This document shows positions 25,781 to 35,073 of a stretch of DNA of 64,000 nt, piece by piece; position 1 is the stretch's first letter; every line of letters starts with the position of its first letter. This DNA is from Syntrophobacteraceae bacterium. Its GTDB lineage: Bacteria; Desulfobacterota; Syntrophobacteria; Syntrophobacterales; Syntrophobacteraceae. Both the position numbers and the translations under genes were made by a program. The notes beneath the pieces are model-generated. The model was not told the DNA's origin, did no database searches, and saw only the letters and a program-made list of their open reading frames with translations. Where the stretch lies: positions 1 to 64,000 of the forward strand of contig PXBG01000103.1 in the NCBI GenBank assembly GCA_003566995.1, given 5' to 3'.

Positions 25781-27475
25781 TCAAGGGATAGCACAGCCGG
25801 AAGTGTAGTCTCCGTTGCTGAAATACAGATTTGTGCCGGCAACGTTGCCATAACGAAAATCCGTATTCCCTCTGGCACAGGCCTGCATGCGCCGCTGAAC
25901 CACAACTCCGTTTCCAAAGTAAACGAATCCTCCGGTCGGATCGGCAATGCTGCCGTCGACCACCTCTTGGGCAATACGCTGGGCATCGGTCCAGGCGACC
26001 AGATCGGGTCCGGCCAGTCCGGTGACATCGGCCTGGGAAGCCAATCCATGAAATTGACCAATAGTGATGATTTGGGAATAACTGCCCCACCCGCTGTTGT
26101 AACGATTTTTTGCGATCCAGGCTGCAGCAGCCATGGCATTATTGCCCTGGTTGCGCTGCTCGCCCCAGATCATTCGTGCGATCAAGTTCACATCCCCTGC
26201 TGCCGTCGGGCCCAGAGTGGAACGGACATTAACATTGGGCACATGTCCGTAGGCAGCACCATTTGAAACCAGACCTCGCGAACGCATTTCTGCCACAACG
26301 CCCTCAGCGCGGGGGATGAGGGCACCCAGCGTCACATAAACACCGGGGCCAATCATTCCCACAGAAGTCCCTCGACGTGCGCGTCCAATCTGATTCGCAT
26401 GGGCGCCCGTATTCCAACGCACGGATATGGGAATGGTTGTGGTACTCTGAATGAGTCCTGGAGCAGGTGGCCCTGTCGGCACACCAGAGGCGCTCGGTGG
26501 ATTTATGGCGGGCACTTTGATACGCTGACCCAATCTCAGGGCGTTGGGCTGTGCGCCAGGATTTGCAGCTGTGATCTGAGGCACCGTGACGCCATAATAA
26601 TTTGCCAGCTGGGCGAAGCGCGACATCCTGTCATCCAGTTCATAGAGAAAGTGTGGGTCAGTGCTCCCCTCCCCATGAACTCTGGCGATCTGGGCCCGTT
26701 GAATCCCATAAGGACCGTTACGCTGTTGAATCACATGGGTCAGTTCGTGAGCCAGCAACCTCCGACCATCGGCAGACGCCCCCACTTGCTCACCTTCTCC
26801 AAACACGATGCTGTTGCCCAACGTAAATGCCCGCGCAGCAAGACTCTTCGCAATGACATTCGCCCGCCCGTCCGTGTGAACCCGCACATCCTCGAAACTA
26901 TGCCCGAAATGCTCTTCCATGAGCTTGCGTTCGAATGCCGGCAGTGGCCTTCCAACGCCGAGCATGGAGAGGTCGTTCATGACGGGACCACGCCATGGCC
27001 TGCTCATGGCGGTATCTCGCTCGCCATCATCCTCCCCTTGTCCACCCGCAGCACCGCCCGGATCCTTTCTTCTGCCGCTGAAACTTTGGTCCGGGGAAAT
27101 CTTTCGGAATGCCGACCTGAGATCATCCCGGGACTGGGGCATGGACGCGATCGTGTCAGCGACAAATTCTGCCTCTCGTTCACATGAATCTTCACAAGCG
27201 TCAACTGTCGATTTTATCCCGGCCTGCGCCCATCCACCGGGGAACCTCGGCATAAAACCATGACCGGAGCGGGCGGTTTGCGGTGCAAAGTTTTCTCTGT
27301 CACTTCTCACGCTTGTCTGCGCAGCACCCTGTTCGCCTTGATTTTTGGTCCTTTGCTCACAGCGCAGGATCGAACTCACCTCACGGCTCTGACCCAAAGC
27401 GGTACGAAGGGATGTTTTAGGTCTGGCAGATGCAGCCCAATGAGAGATCTTCTGTTTTTGTGCAAGAGTACGCAT
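25781..27475 (-). CDS. DUF4157 - LysM - SleB-type cell-wall hydrolase fusion protein
   Basis: 564 residues, ATG with GGAGG upstream. Three regions can be read. Residues 178-251 are a DUF4157 domain with FERKLMEEHFGHSFEDVRVH and the metalloprotease-like HELTH motif at 243-247. Residues 284-322 look like a LysM peptidoglycan-binding module (YYGVTVPQITAANPG). Residues 428-562 resemble the SleB/Hydrolase_2 cell-wall hydrolase domain, with RMIWGEQRNQGNNAM and Glu439 as probable catalytic acid. There is no signal peptide. DUF4157 is characteristic of cargo/toxins of extracellular contractile injection systems, but no such structural genes are in the window. It is divergent from mltF. Confidence 0.8.
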   Translation of the reverse strand: MRTLAQKQKISHWAASARPKTSLRTALGQSREVSSILRCEQRTKNQGEQGAAQTSVRSDRENFAPQTARSGHGFMPRFPGGWAQAGIKSTVDACEDSCEREAEFVADTIASMPQSRDDLRSAFRKISPDQSFSGRRKDPGGAAGGQGEDDGERDTAMSRPWRGPVMNDLSMLGVGRPLPAFERKLMEEHFGHSFEDVRVHTDGRANVIAKSLAARAFTLGNSIVFGEGEQVGASADGRRLLAHELTHVIQQRNGPYGIQRAQIARVHGEGSTDPHFLYELDDRMSRFAQLANYYGVTVPQITAANPGAQPNALRLGQRIKVPAINPPSASGVPTGPPAPGLIQSTTTIPISVRWNTGAHANQIGRARRGTSVGMIGPGVYVTLGALIPRAEGVVAEMRSRGLVSNGAAYGHVPNVNVRSTLGPTAAGDVNLIARMIWGEQRNQGNNAMAAAAWIAKNRYNSGWGSYSQIITIGQFHGLASQADVTGLAGPDLVAWTDAQRIAQEVVDGSIADPTGGFVYFGNGVVVQRRMQACARGNTDFRYGNVAGTNLYFSNGDYTSGCAIP

Positions 27476-27924
27476 GGTCTACCTCCAATTGGCTGACACC
27501 CCATTGTCAAGATTAGCGATCTTCCTGAATTACAAGTATACGGCTTCGGGATTTCCCTGCCAACATTTTAAGAGAGGAGCGCAACACGTGTTGCCCCTGA
27601 AAGAGGGGAACTATTTCCGTGGCACAGGGCCAGAGAAGCCTGGTTCAGACCCGAAATATTGGCAACGTCAGCAAAGGGTTTGCACTGCACCAATGGTGCG
27701 TTTGCATTGATGTTTTTTTTGGTTCATAATAAATGTTTATCGTTGGGTGTGAGCGGAATCGGTAAAGATGGGTCAAAATCATTCAAGGATTCAGCAATAT
27801 CGCCCGAAGGATCTTAATGTCATTAAACTGGCGAGCGGATCAGTCCAGGTCATATTCAATGTCTTGCGGTCTTCGATCGCCCTCAAACAACAGGATATTT
27901 CAGCATGAAAAAGGCATGCAACAC
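27476..27924. other. Divergent intergenic region between the DUF4157 gene and mltF
   Basis: 449 nt, noticeably more AT-rich than its surroundings. No gene supported. It must hold promoters for both directions; the only candidate I can point to is the plus-strand pair at 27702-27730. Confidence 0.45.
27702..27730 (+). promoter_or_regulatory. Candidate promoter toward mltF
   Basis: TTGCAT (27702-27707) and CATAAT (27725-27730) with 17 nt spacing: three of six and five of six consensus matches. It lies about 190 nt before the mltF start. Confidence 0.35.
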
Positions 27925-29298
27925 ATGGCACGGCTCATTTTCTTCATCTGCGTGGCAATGACCCTTGCCGCCTGCGGCGAGGAGAGGCGTGAGTACGTGC
28001 TGGACAAGCATCCCAGGGAGACCGGGATCCTGACGGTGGTTTCACGCAACGGCCCCACCACTTATTACCTGGACCGCCACGAAACACAAAAAGGCCCGGA
28101 GTACGACCTGGTCATGGCGTTTGCCCAGTCCAGGGGGTGGAAGGTGCATTGGAAGTTGGTGCCCAACATTGCCAAAGTCCTTGAAGTTCTGGAATCGGGA
28201 GGGGCTCATCTGGCAGCTGCAGGGCTGACCCACCTGGATTCGCGCAATGACCGTTTTGAGCAGGGTCCTGCCCATACGGAAATCACCCAGCAAGTGGTCT
28301 GCCACCAGGGAATGCACCCCATGCCGCGCAGCCCGGAAGAACTGAAGAGCGTGGACCTCTGGGTCACTGCCGATTCCAGCTACGCCGAAAAGCTGGACGA
28401 ACTCGCCGGGGAGGGCCAGGAAAGGCATTACACCCCCTCGGAAATGAGCACGGAACTTCTTTTGGGCCGGGTGTCCAGGAGGGAAATCGAGTGCGCCGTG
28501 GCTGATTCCAACATCGTCCAGATCAACCGGCGCTACATGCCCAATTTGCGCATAGCCTTCGATCTCACGGAGGTCCAGAACCTGGGCTGGTACCTGCCCA
28601 TGGGTTATGAAGACCTGGCAGGGGAGACCTTTTCGTGGATGAACAGCGGGGAAGGCCATGATGCCATGAGCGAAATGCACAGCAGGTATTACGAGTACAT
28701 CAAAGAGTTCGACTTCGTGGACCTGCGCGCCCTGAACCGCCGCATTCAAAACCGTCTGCCCAGATACAAGGAACACTTCCTGCGTGCTGAAGAGGACACG
28801 GGCATGCCTGCTGATCTCCTGGCCGCCGTGGCCTACCAGGAATCCCACTGGGATCCCCGCGCAGTGAGTCCCACCGGAGTTCGGGGCATCATGATGCTCA
28901 CGGAGAGGACAGCCAGGCACCTGGGAGTCCAAAATCGGCTGGATCCCGCCGAGAGCATAGAGGGCGGAGCAAGATACCTGGCGGAACGCTACAGGCTGCT
29001 GCCCGAGGACATACCTGATCCGGACCGCCTCTACCTGGCGCTGGCCAGCTACAACGTGGGCAGAGGGCATTTACTGGATGCCCGCCGCCTTGCCCGAAGG
29101 CTGGGCAAGGATCCCGACTCCTGGGAGGACATGCGGGATGTGCTGCCCCTTCTCTCGGACAAACGCTACTATCCATCCTTGCGTTACGGCTATGCCCGTG
29201 GCTATGAACCCGTACACTTTGTGAGCCGTGTGCGCAATTACCGGGACGTGATAGCCCGGGCTTTTCAAGACCCCTTTTCTGGTAAAACTTCAGACTGA
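27925..29298 (+). CDS. mltF: Membrane-bound lytic murein transglycosylase F-like lipoprotein
   Basis: 457 residues from the ATG at 27925 (AAGG ten nt upstream; ATG at 27916 also possible). The N-terminus is a lipoprotein signal ending in lipobox LAAC. Then comes a periplasmic solute-binding-type domain (about 25-265), and a C-terminal SLT lytic transglycosylase domain with catalytic Glu in YQESHWDPRAVSP, followed by GVRGIMMLT and a YNVGRGH segment. MltF cleaves peptidoglycan glycan strands from the outer-membrane side, with muropeptides sensed by the N-terminal domain. The domain order is standard. Confidence 0.9.
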   Translation: MARLIFFICVAMTLAACGEERREYVLDKHPRETGILTVVSRNGPTTYYLDRHETQKGPEYDLVMAFAQSRGWKVHWKLVPNIAKVLEVLESGGAHLAAAGLTHLDSRNDRFEQGPAHTEITQQVVCHQGMHPMPRSPEELKSVDLWVTADSSYAEKLDELAGEGQERHYTPSEMSTELLLGRVSRREIECAVADSNIVQINRRYMPNLRIAFDLTEVQNLGWYLPMGYEDLAGETFSWMNSGEGHDAMSEMHSRYYEYIKEFDFVDLRALNRRIQNRLPRYKEHFLRAEEDTGMPADLLAAVAYQESHWDPRAVSPTGVRGIMMLTERTARHLGVQNRLDPAESIEGGARYLAERYRLLPEDIPDPDRLYLALASYNVGRGHLLDARRLARRLGKDPDSWEDMRDVLPLLSDKRYYPSLRYGYARGYEPVHFVSRVRNYRDVIARAFQDPFSGKTSD

Positions 29299-29336
29299 AC
29301 CGGAGTTTTCCTTTTGGTGAACAAAAAGAAACCCCC

Positions 29337-30236
29337 ATGAAAAAAACCACCCTTTTTCGAAAGCTCATCAAGAATCCTCAAATCCTTCAGTTGCCCTGCT
29401 GCCATGACGGCCTTTCCGCCAAAGTTCTGGAGCAGGCCGGATTCAAGGCTATCGCCGCAGCCGGCTATGGTCTTTCGGGCAGCCTGCTTGGCATGCCGGA
29501 CATGGGCCTGCTCACCGGCTCCGAGATGATCGCCCAATACAAAAACATTTGCGATGCGGTGAATGTGCCCGTTTTTGTGGACATTGACACCGGTTTTGGC
29601 GATGTGCAAAACGTCATTCGAGCGGTGAGGGATTGTCAAAAGGCTGGTGCGGCCGGGCTTTTCATCGAAGATCAGACCTATCCCAAGCGCTGCGGCCACA
29701 TGGAAGGCAAGAGCGTCGTGCAAGCGGAAGAGTATCTGCCCAAGCTGAAAGCCGCCCTCTGGGCCAGGGAAGATCCCGATTTCGTGATCACGGCCCGCAC
29801 GGACGCTCACGCCGTGTTTGGCCTGGAGGAAGCCCTGAGAAGAGCCACCCTCTACGCCCGGACGGGAGCCGACATGGTTTTTGTGGAAGCCCTGAGCACT
29901 CCCGATGAAATGCGGCGCGTCAACAGAACCCTGCAGGAGCTGGACACCCCGAGCATGGCCAATATGATCGAAGGGGGAAAGACTCCGCTCCTGAGCGCCG
30001 CAGAACTCCAAAACCTGGGCTACAGCGTGGCCGCCTATCCCTGCGGCTCTGTCTTCACCGCCACAAAAGCTTTGCAGGGCTGGGCAGCCCACCTCAAAAG
30101 CCACGGCACCACCGCCGGCTATCTTGACCGCATGCTGACCTTTGATGAATACCTGGAGTTCATGGGAGCCCATGAAATGAGGGACCGGGAGAAGCAGTTC
30201 AGAACCCCCGGAAGGGGGCCCGAATCAAACGAGTGA
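29337..30236 (+). CDS. Isocitrate lyase/PEP mutase superfamily enzyme
   Basis: 299 residues. TIM-barrel enzyme of the ICL/PEPM group that breaks or forms C-C or P-C bonds next to a carboxylate. The metal-binding VDIDTGFGD segment and the KRCGH catalytic loop place it with the (2-methyl)isocitrate lyase / dimethylmalate lyase / oxaloacetate decarboxylase branch, not with phosphonate mutases. Methylisocitrate lyase is possible, but no prpC or prpD is nearby. It starts 38 nt after mltF with a weak ribosome site. Confidence 0.82.
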   Translation: MKKTTLFRKLIKNPQILQLPCCHDGLSAKVLEQAGFKAIAAAGYGLSGSLLGMPDMGLLTGSEMIAQYKNICDAVNVPVFVDIDTGFGDVQNVIRAVRDCQKAGAAGLFIEDQTYPKRCGHMEGKSVVQAEEYLPKLKAALWAREDPDFVITARTDAHAVFGLEEALRRATLYARTGADMVFVEALSTPDEMRRVNRTLQELDTPSMANMIEGGKTPLLSAAELQNLGYSVAAYPCGSVFTATKALQGWAAHLKSHGTTAGYLDRMLTFDEYLEFMGAHEMRDREKQFRTPGRGPESNE

Positions 30237-30356
30237 CCCCCTGTTCCACAGGGAGTCCTTCCCAAGTTTTTTTCCTGGCGGGTGCCTGAAAGAGCGGTGT
30301 TTTTTGAGCATCTCGCACGCACAGATGTCCTTCCCCAGAACCGGCCAGGAAAAACA

Positions 30357-30590
30357 TCACTTGTTGTCCTTGACCCCTGAACAGGTGAAGGACCTGGCGA
30401 TCATCTTGTAATGGGTTCCCTTGTCAATCCCGATGACCTGCCCGCACAGGCAATAGACTTTGCCATCCTTGTCCTCGTACCGGAACTTCCTGGTCATTCT
30501 GGTTTTATGGCACCTCAGCACTTCACCGGGCCCCACTTTGCGGTACTTCCAAAGCTTTCGTTTACATGCCGAACATTTGATGGTGAGCAT
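30357..30590 (-). CDS. Small zinc-ribbon-like protein
   Basis: 77 residues, strongly basic (many Lys and Arg). CSAC at residues 6-9, a lone Cys at 27, CLC at 48-50 and one near the end could form a zinc site with nucleic-acid-binding character. The ribosome site is a poor GGATG. No family recognised and no cotranscribed partner. Confidence 0.5.
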   Translation of the reverse strand: MLTIKCSACKRKLWKYRKVGPGEVLRCHKTRMTRKFRYEDKDGKVYCLCGQVIGIDKGTHYKMIARSFTCSGVKDNK

Positions 30591-30831
30591 GATTCATCCA
30601 CGTTGCGATCCCTATGCCCCACGCCGGCCATTTGCCTCAAAACCAAATGGCGCCCCCCTTTTCCACACCACCCGCACATGGGGAGCAGTGAGTCAGCCCT
30701 CATCATTCCACGCCTTTGCCCCCTCCATCAAGAAAAGAAAAAACGGGAATCCAGAGATTCCAACAGAACCCTGAATTCCCGCAGCGGTCAAACAAAAGCT
30801 GAATTGAAACGGAAAAAGGTCACATGAGGGA

Positions 30832-31653
30832 CTAGGGAATGTCCGTCACCTGGACCCAAAGGACAGCTTCCTGGACCATTTCCTTGCCATTGTGCTCCAG
30901 CTCCACCACATCTGGAGCGGCAATGCCCCACCAGCCGGCCTTGGGCAGGCCGATGGCGAATTCACCGCGGTCATTGGCCCGAATGCCCATGGTTTCGAAA
31001 GCCGGGTGAGGAGCTTCGATCTTCGCATCCCCTTCAAAGGCATTCTTTTCCATGTCCGGCATGTGGTTCAGGTATTCGATTTCCAGTTCCGCATGGGGCA
31101 CCGGCTCACCATTGGACATGACCACCCCGCGGAAAATGCCGCCGGTCCAGTTGGCATAAGGCTTGTCCAAAGGAACGATTTCTGCCGGCAGACCCACAGG
31201 TTCATGCCAGTTGCCGGGAATGCCCCCCACATTGACGATCATCTTGGTGAACTGCTGAATGTATTCTTCATCGGCTTTCTCATAGTAGGGACCGGGCACA
31301 AGCACGAACACATAATCCCCCATGGAGCGGACCACCCGCGCCGGAAGATTGGCTTCGTAAGCTTTTCCCGAGTCTTCCTGAGCGGTCCAGGTGATCTCCG
31401 TGAGGTATTCCATGAGATCGGTCTTGCTGGCTTCGCCCTCGTCACCCCGCTGCTGCAGCACATAGAATTCCTGCACCGGTTCCATGTCCATGACATGGTC
31501 ACCATCGAACGGGTGGGTGAAAACCAGCTTGAGATTCATTTCACCTCCCCGTTCCAGGGCACTTTGAGGCGTGTACAGCATCTGGAAATGAGCGAAAACG
31601 GGGGAACACGCAAAAAGCGTCAGAAGACCAGCCAACAGAAACCCTTTTTTCAT
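30832..31653 (-). CDS. Exported DUF4198-family metal-associated protein
   Basis: 273 residues from the ATG at 31653 with AAGGAG upstream. The signal peptide ends in SPVFA, leaving a mature protein that begins His-Phe-Gln. The body matches DUF4198/NikM-type periplasmic proteins by its beta-rich GGEMNLKLVFTHPFDG and GGIFRGVVMSNGEPVPHAELE segments, and by a C-terminal FAIGLPKAGWWGIA stretch. Such proteins accompany nickel, cobalt or iron uptake systems. It is the last gene of the Feo operon, 82 nt after a small exported protein that also starts its mature form with His. Confidence 0.75.
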   Translation of the reverse strand: MKKGFLLAGLLTLFACSPVFAHFQMLYTPQSALERGGEMNLKLVFTHPFDGDHVMDMEPVQEFYVLQQRGDEGEASKTDLMEYLTEITWTAQEDSGKAYEANLPARVVRSMGDYVFVLVPGPYYEKADEEYIQQFTKMIVNVGGIPGNWHEPVGLPAEIVPLDKPYANWTGGIFRGVVMSNGEPVPHAELEIEYLNHMPDMEKNAFEGDAKIEAPHPAFETMGIRANDRGEFAIGLPKAGWWGIAAPDVVELEHNGKEMVQEAVLWVQVTDIP

Positions 31654-31735
31654 GCATTTCTCCTTTCGGTTTTGGAACGTGCCACTGAAAACCACTCCAC
31701 TTCAAAGAGCTTTCGGACTCAAAGAATGCACCGTA

Positions 31736-32056
31736 TCATTCAAAGATCCGTGACCCCGGAATTTCGATCACATGCCCTTCCCCGCCATCAAACACCACCA
31801 CGTAGTCCACTTCCGGCTTGTCAAATTCGATGTCGCTGATCCGGGAGAGTTCACTCTTCATGATCACCTCACCCGAAGCATCTTTGACGATGATGGGCAC
31901 CCCGGCCGCGCTGGAGCCATCGGAAAAGCCTCCTTCGCAATAGATGGTCCCGTAAGCATTGTCGAAGCAGGAAAAGAGAGGCGTGTGAGCGGATGAAAGC
32001 CCGGGAAACGCCAGAAATCCAAAAGCCACTGCCAAAACAAGATACTTTCCTATCAT
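31736..32056 (-). CDS. Small exported protein of the Feo operon
   Basis: 106 residues from the ATG at 32056 (GGGAG upstream). The signal peptide ends in GLSSA; the mature protein would begin His-Thr-Pro and contain two cysteines (CFDNAYGTIYC). The rest is a beta-sandwich-like PIIVKDASGEVI pattern. NikL-like or carboxypeptidase-regulatory-like fold is possible. Encoded between the FeoB-associated membrane protein and the DUF4198 protein, it is probably a periplasmic metal-handling factor; no function is proven. Confidence 0.65.
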   Translation of the reverse strand: MIGKYLVLAVAFGFLAFPGLSSAHTPLFSCFDNAYGTIYCEGGFSDGSSAAGVPIIVKDASGEVIMKSELSRISDIEFDKPEVDYVVVFDGGEGHVIEIPGSRIFE

Positions 32057-32239
32057 GATAAAAATCTCCCATACCGTTGTCTGTTTCTCTTCACTCATGA
32101 GAAGGACGGAGCCCTTCTCACCGCAAGCCTCAACTGAAACCTCTCGCTGCTGTTTCCCGAAAAGACGTTCCTACTGCCCGTCACAACCTTGCGGTCCAGA
32201 GGACCACCTGCGAAAACAGCGCAATGATTCCTTCCAATG

Positions 32240-32443
32240 TCACCGGGTTTTCTCTTCCTTTTCTTCCTGGCGAGGGAAGCCATCCAGGGAGCACGAAGGG
32301 AGCTTTTCCTCGGAAGCACATTCCTCCTTCCTGGCGGAAGGGCACGACGAGCAGGAACACCCGCCCTTTTTAACGAATGTGCGCCACAGGTAGAAGATCG
32401 CCCAGATCACGATGACAGCCAGAAGGAGATATTCCCAAATCAT
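32240..32443 (-). CDS. FeoB-associated Cys-rich membrane protein
   Basis: 67 residues: one N-terminal transmembrane helix (residues 4-22), then a KKGGCSCSSCPSARKEEC cysteine cluster facing the cytoplasm. This is the layout of the small proteins often encoded directly after feoB. It begins six nt after the feoB stop, and its AAGGAGG site lies inside the end of feoB. Presumed role: assist FeoB assembly or bind ferrous iron. Confidence 0.85.
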   Translation of the reverse strand: MIWEYLLLAVIVIWAIFYLWRTFVKKGGCSCSSCPSARKEECASEEKLPSCSLDGFPRQEEKEEKTR

Positions 32444-32449
32444 GGATTC

Positions 32450-34975
32450 CTAAGCCTCCTTAGTGCCGACAATGTTGGAGCGCTGGCGCTTCCAGGCCGG
32501 ATCTTCCATCAAGGACAGAACAATGGCCGTCGCCAGGGCCGCAACATAGAATATGCCCATGGCCTGAATGCCACTCACGTTGAATAGGGAGCCGAGGGTG
32601 AACACTCCACTCACCACGGCCAGGCCAAAAACCGTGGGAAAAGCGATGGAGAAGAGCATCCACTTGTAAGACCCCGTCTGCACCTTCACCATGATGGTCG
32701 TGGCCAGGCATGGAGGATAGAGGGCAAAGAAGAGCATGAGGGCGAGCGCATGGAGAGGTGTCCGCCCTCCTGCCTCACTCTCGCGCTCCATTCGCTCCTC
32801 CAGGGTGATGTTTTCATCCACACCCTCCTGAAACAACACGCCCAGGGTGGCCACGCTGGACTCACGGGCTGCAAAGGAACTGATCAGGGCCACATTGATC
32901 TTCCAGTCAAAGCCTGCATACTGGGTCACTGGCTCCAGAGCCCGCCCCACACGGCCGAAATAACTGTGGACGATGGTCTCCTCGCGAATCTGACCGCGCA
33001 AATTGGAACGTTCGTTGGCCAGACTGCGCAGAGACCGGCTGACGCTGCGGGCTTCCGCATCCCGGGGACGCAGCAGGGGAAAAAGCTCGGGATGTTTGGC
33101 CTCGTATCTCACGTCCACAGCCCGGGAAGCTTCCTGAGTGGAAGCGGCCAGTTTCGCTTCGCGGTAGGTGGCAGAAATGTTGAGCAGTTGGAGAATCCTG
33201 TCCTCATGCTGCAGTATGTCCGCATAGGCTGTGCCCTGAATATCCTGCTGAAAACCCGCGATGGCCCCATCCATCTGCTGCTCGTAGTGGGCCATGCGAT
33301 CCTCCGGCAGGCCTGGAAACTGCAAAAGGACATACACGCAGATGGCCACAGCCACCACAATGGTGCCCACCTTTTTGATGTAAATCCATGTGCGGTCAAA
33401 GGCCCTGCGCAGCACGCCGGTCATGGTGGGCATGTGATAATTGGGCATCTCCATGACAAAGGGCGCCGTCTCCCGGCCGTAAAGAATGGTGGAAGTGAGC
33501 AGCTTGGCGACGATCATGGCCATGATGATGGTGATGGTCGAAATGAAAAGCATCACATAGGACTTGTGCGCCGTGAAATAAATGTTCACCAGCAGGGTAT
33601 AGAGAGGAATTTTGGCCAGACAGTTCATGTAGGGGACTGTCAGGATGGTGGCCAGGCGGGAACGTTCGTCGGGTATTCCCTTGGTGGCCATGATGCCGGG
33701 AACGGCACACCCGCCCGTGAACACACCGCCGAGGATAAAGGGAAGGGTGGACTGGCCATGGAGGCCGAAACTCTGAAACACCCGGTCCAGGATGAAGGCG
33801 ATGCGGGCCATGTATCCCGAATCTTCCAGGATGGCAATGAGGGCAAAAAGAATGAGGAAAACAGGAACATAATTCAAAAGGGTGTTCACACTGTCCATCA
33901 TCCAGAGGGGAAGCGTGCGCAATATGGTGTCCTGCAAAAGACCGGGATCGGGAAGAAACCCCGCCACGGTGGCACGAACCCAGGCCAGGGCAGGCCAGGT
34001 GAGAAAGGTCAGCTTGTAACCCTGCACGATGGAAAGTTCATAGATGAGATAAACCGTCAGCACCAGAAAGATGGGCGCCAGACCGCGGTGCAGAAGAACG
34101 CGGTCAATTTTTTCGGAAGTGCGCACCGTGTGCACCGCGCTCACTTCCACGCATTGCTCCACAATGGAAGCAGCCAGCCTGTCCCGGCACGAAACGATGT
34201 GATCCGCCGGAGAAATGTCCATTTCATCCTGAAAAGACTGGATGGCGGCATCCACGGACCCGAGAACGGCTTCCGCCTCCTGGTGCTGCTGCTGAACGAT
34301 CCTCCGGGCTTCCGAATCGCCTTCCAGCAGTTTGACAGCCAGCCAGCGAAGGGGCAACGCTTCGGACATGGTTCCCGAGGCTCCCAGGAGGCTGGTGATG
34401 GCCACCACCTTCTCCTCCAGCTCCTCATAGAAAACCTGAAAACGTTCACCCGGGTCTTGCGACCCCTTCTCATTGACCGTCTCACGAATGGCCTGGCGCA
34501 ACTCTCCCTTGCCGCGCTTCTTGCGGCCCACCGTTGGAATGACTTTGACGCCGAGCAGTTGGGAAAGCTTTTCATGGTCCACTTTGCGGCCGTTGGCTTC
34601 GGCCACGTCCACCATGTTCAGGGCCATGACGACAGGAAAGGACATTTCCAGAACCTGGAACGTGAAGTACAAACCTCGACGCAGGCTGGACGCGTCTATG
34701 ACGTTGACAATGGCATGGGGGGTTTCCTGAAGGAGAAAATCGCGAGCGACGCGCTCCTCCAGGGAATAGGACGTGAGGCTGTAGGTGCCCGGCAGGTCCA
34801 CAATCTCCACGCGACCCTCATCGTCGCGGTAGCTGCCCACCTTTTTATCAATGGTCACGCCGGGATAGTTGGCGATGTGCTGAGTGGCCCCTGTCAGCAT
34901 GTTGAACATGGTCGACTTGCCCGCATTCTGCTGGCCGGCGAGACCGATGAGGATATTCTTTGTTTCGGAAGACAT
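32450..34975 (-). CDS. feoB: Ferrous iron transport protein B
   Basis: 841 residues from the ATG at 34975. The N-terminal G-protein domain has G1 GQQNAGKST (14-22), G2 Thr41, G3 DLPG (60-63) and a NMVD G4 motif. A helical guanine-dissociation-inhibitor region and two Gate domains follow (GGVFTGGCAVPG and VGRALEPVTQYAGFDW segments). Between them is a long hydrophilic helical insert (near PEDRMAHYEQQMDG through SNLRGQIREE) that makes the protein larger than the E. coli form. It imports Fe2+ through the inner membrane under anoxic conditions. Confidence 0.96.
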   Translation of the reverse strand: MSSETKNILIGLAGQQNAGKSTMFNMLTGATQHIANYPGVTIDKKVGSYRDDEGRVEIVDLPGTYSLTSYSLEERVARDFLLQETPHAIVNVIDASSLRRGLYFTFQVLEMSFPVVMALNMVDVAEANGRKVDHEKLSQLLGVKVIPTVGRKKRGKGELRQAIRETVNEKGSQDPGERFQVFYEELEEKVVAITSLLGASGTMSEALPLRWLAVKLLEGDSEARRIVQQQHQEAEAVLGSVDAAIQSFQDEMDISPADHIVSCRDRLAASIVEQCVEVSAVHTVRTSEKIDRVLLHRGLAPIFLVLTVYLIYELSIVQGYKLTFLTWPALAWVRATVAGFLPDPGLLQDTILRTLPLWMMDSVNTLLNYVPVFLILFALIAILEDSGYMARIAFILDRVFQSFGLHGQSTLPFILGGVFTGGCAVPGIMATKGIPDERSRLATILTVPYMNCLAKIPLYTLLVNIYFTAHKSYVMLFISTITIIMAMIVAKLLTSTILYGRETAPFVMEMPNYHMPTMTGVLRRAFDRTWIYIKKVGTIVVAVAICVYVLLQFPGLPEDRMAHYEQQMDGAIAGFQQDIQGTAYADILQHEDRILQLLNISATYREAKLAASTQEASRAVDVRYEAKHPELFPLLRPRDAEARSVSRSLRSLANERSNLRGQIREETIVHSYFGRVGRALEPVTQYAGFDWKINVALISSFAARESSVATLGVLFQEGVDENITLEERMERESEAGGRTPLHALALMLFFALYPPCLATTIMVKVQTGSYKWMLFSIAFPTVFGLAVVSGVFTLGSLFNVSGIQAMGIFYVAALATAIVLSLMEDPAWKRQRSNIVGTKEA

Positions 34976-35073
34976 GACAACCTTCAGGAGAACGAGTTTA
35001 CATTCGATGCGATTGCGTAAAACATGTGTTAAATGCAAATATACGCGAGACTGTCCTTGGGCAAAAAGCCTCC

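Noticed and set aside
25781..27475. SleB domain as evidence for sporulation
   Set aside because: No other sporulation gene is in the window, and the domain is in a DUF4157 fusion, so a wall-attack role fits better.
32750..35020. A 756-codon plus-strand frame opposite feoB
   Set aside because: feoB on the minus strand carries all expected motifs; the plus frame is compositionally biased and has no ribosome site.
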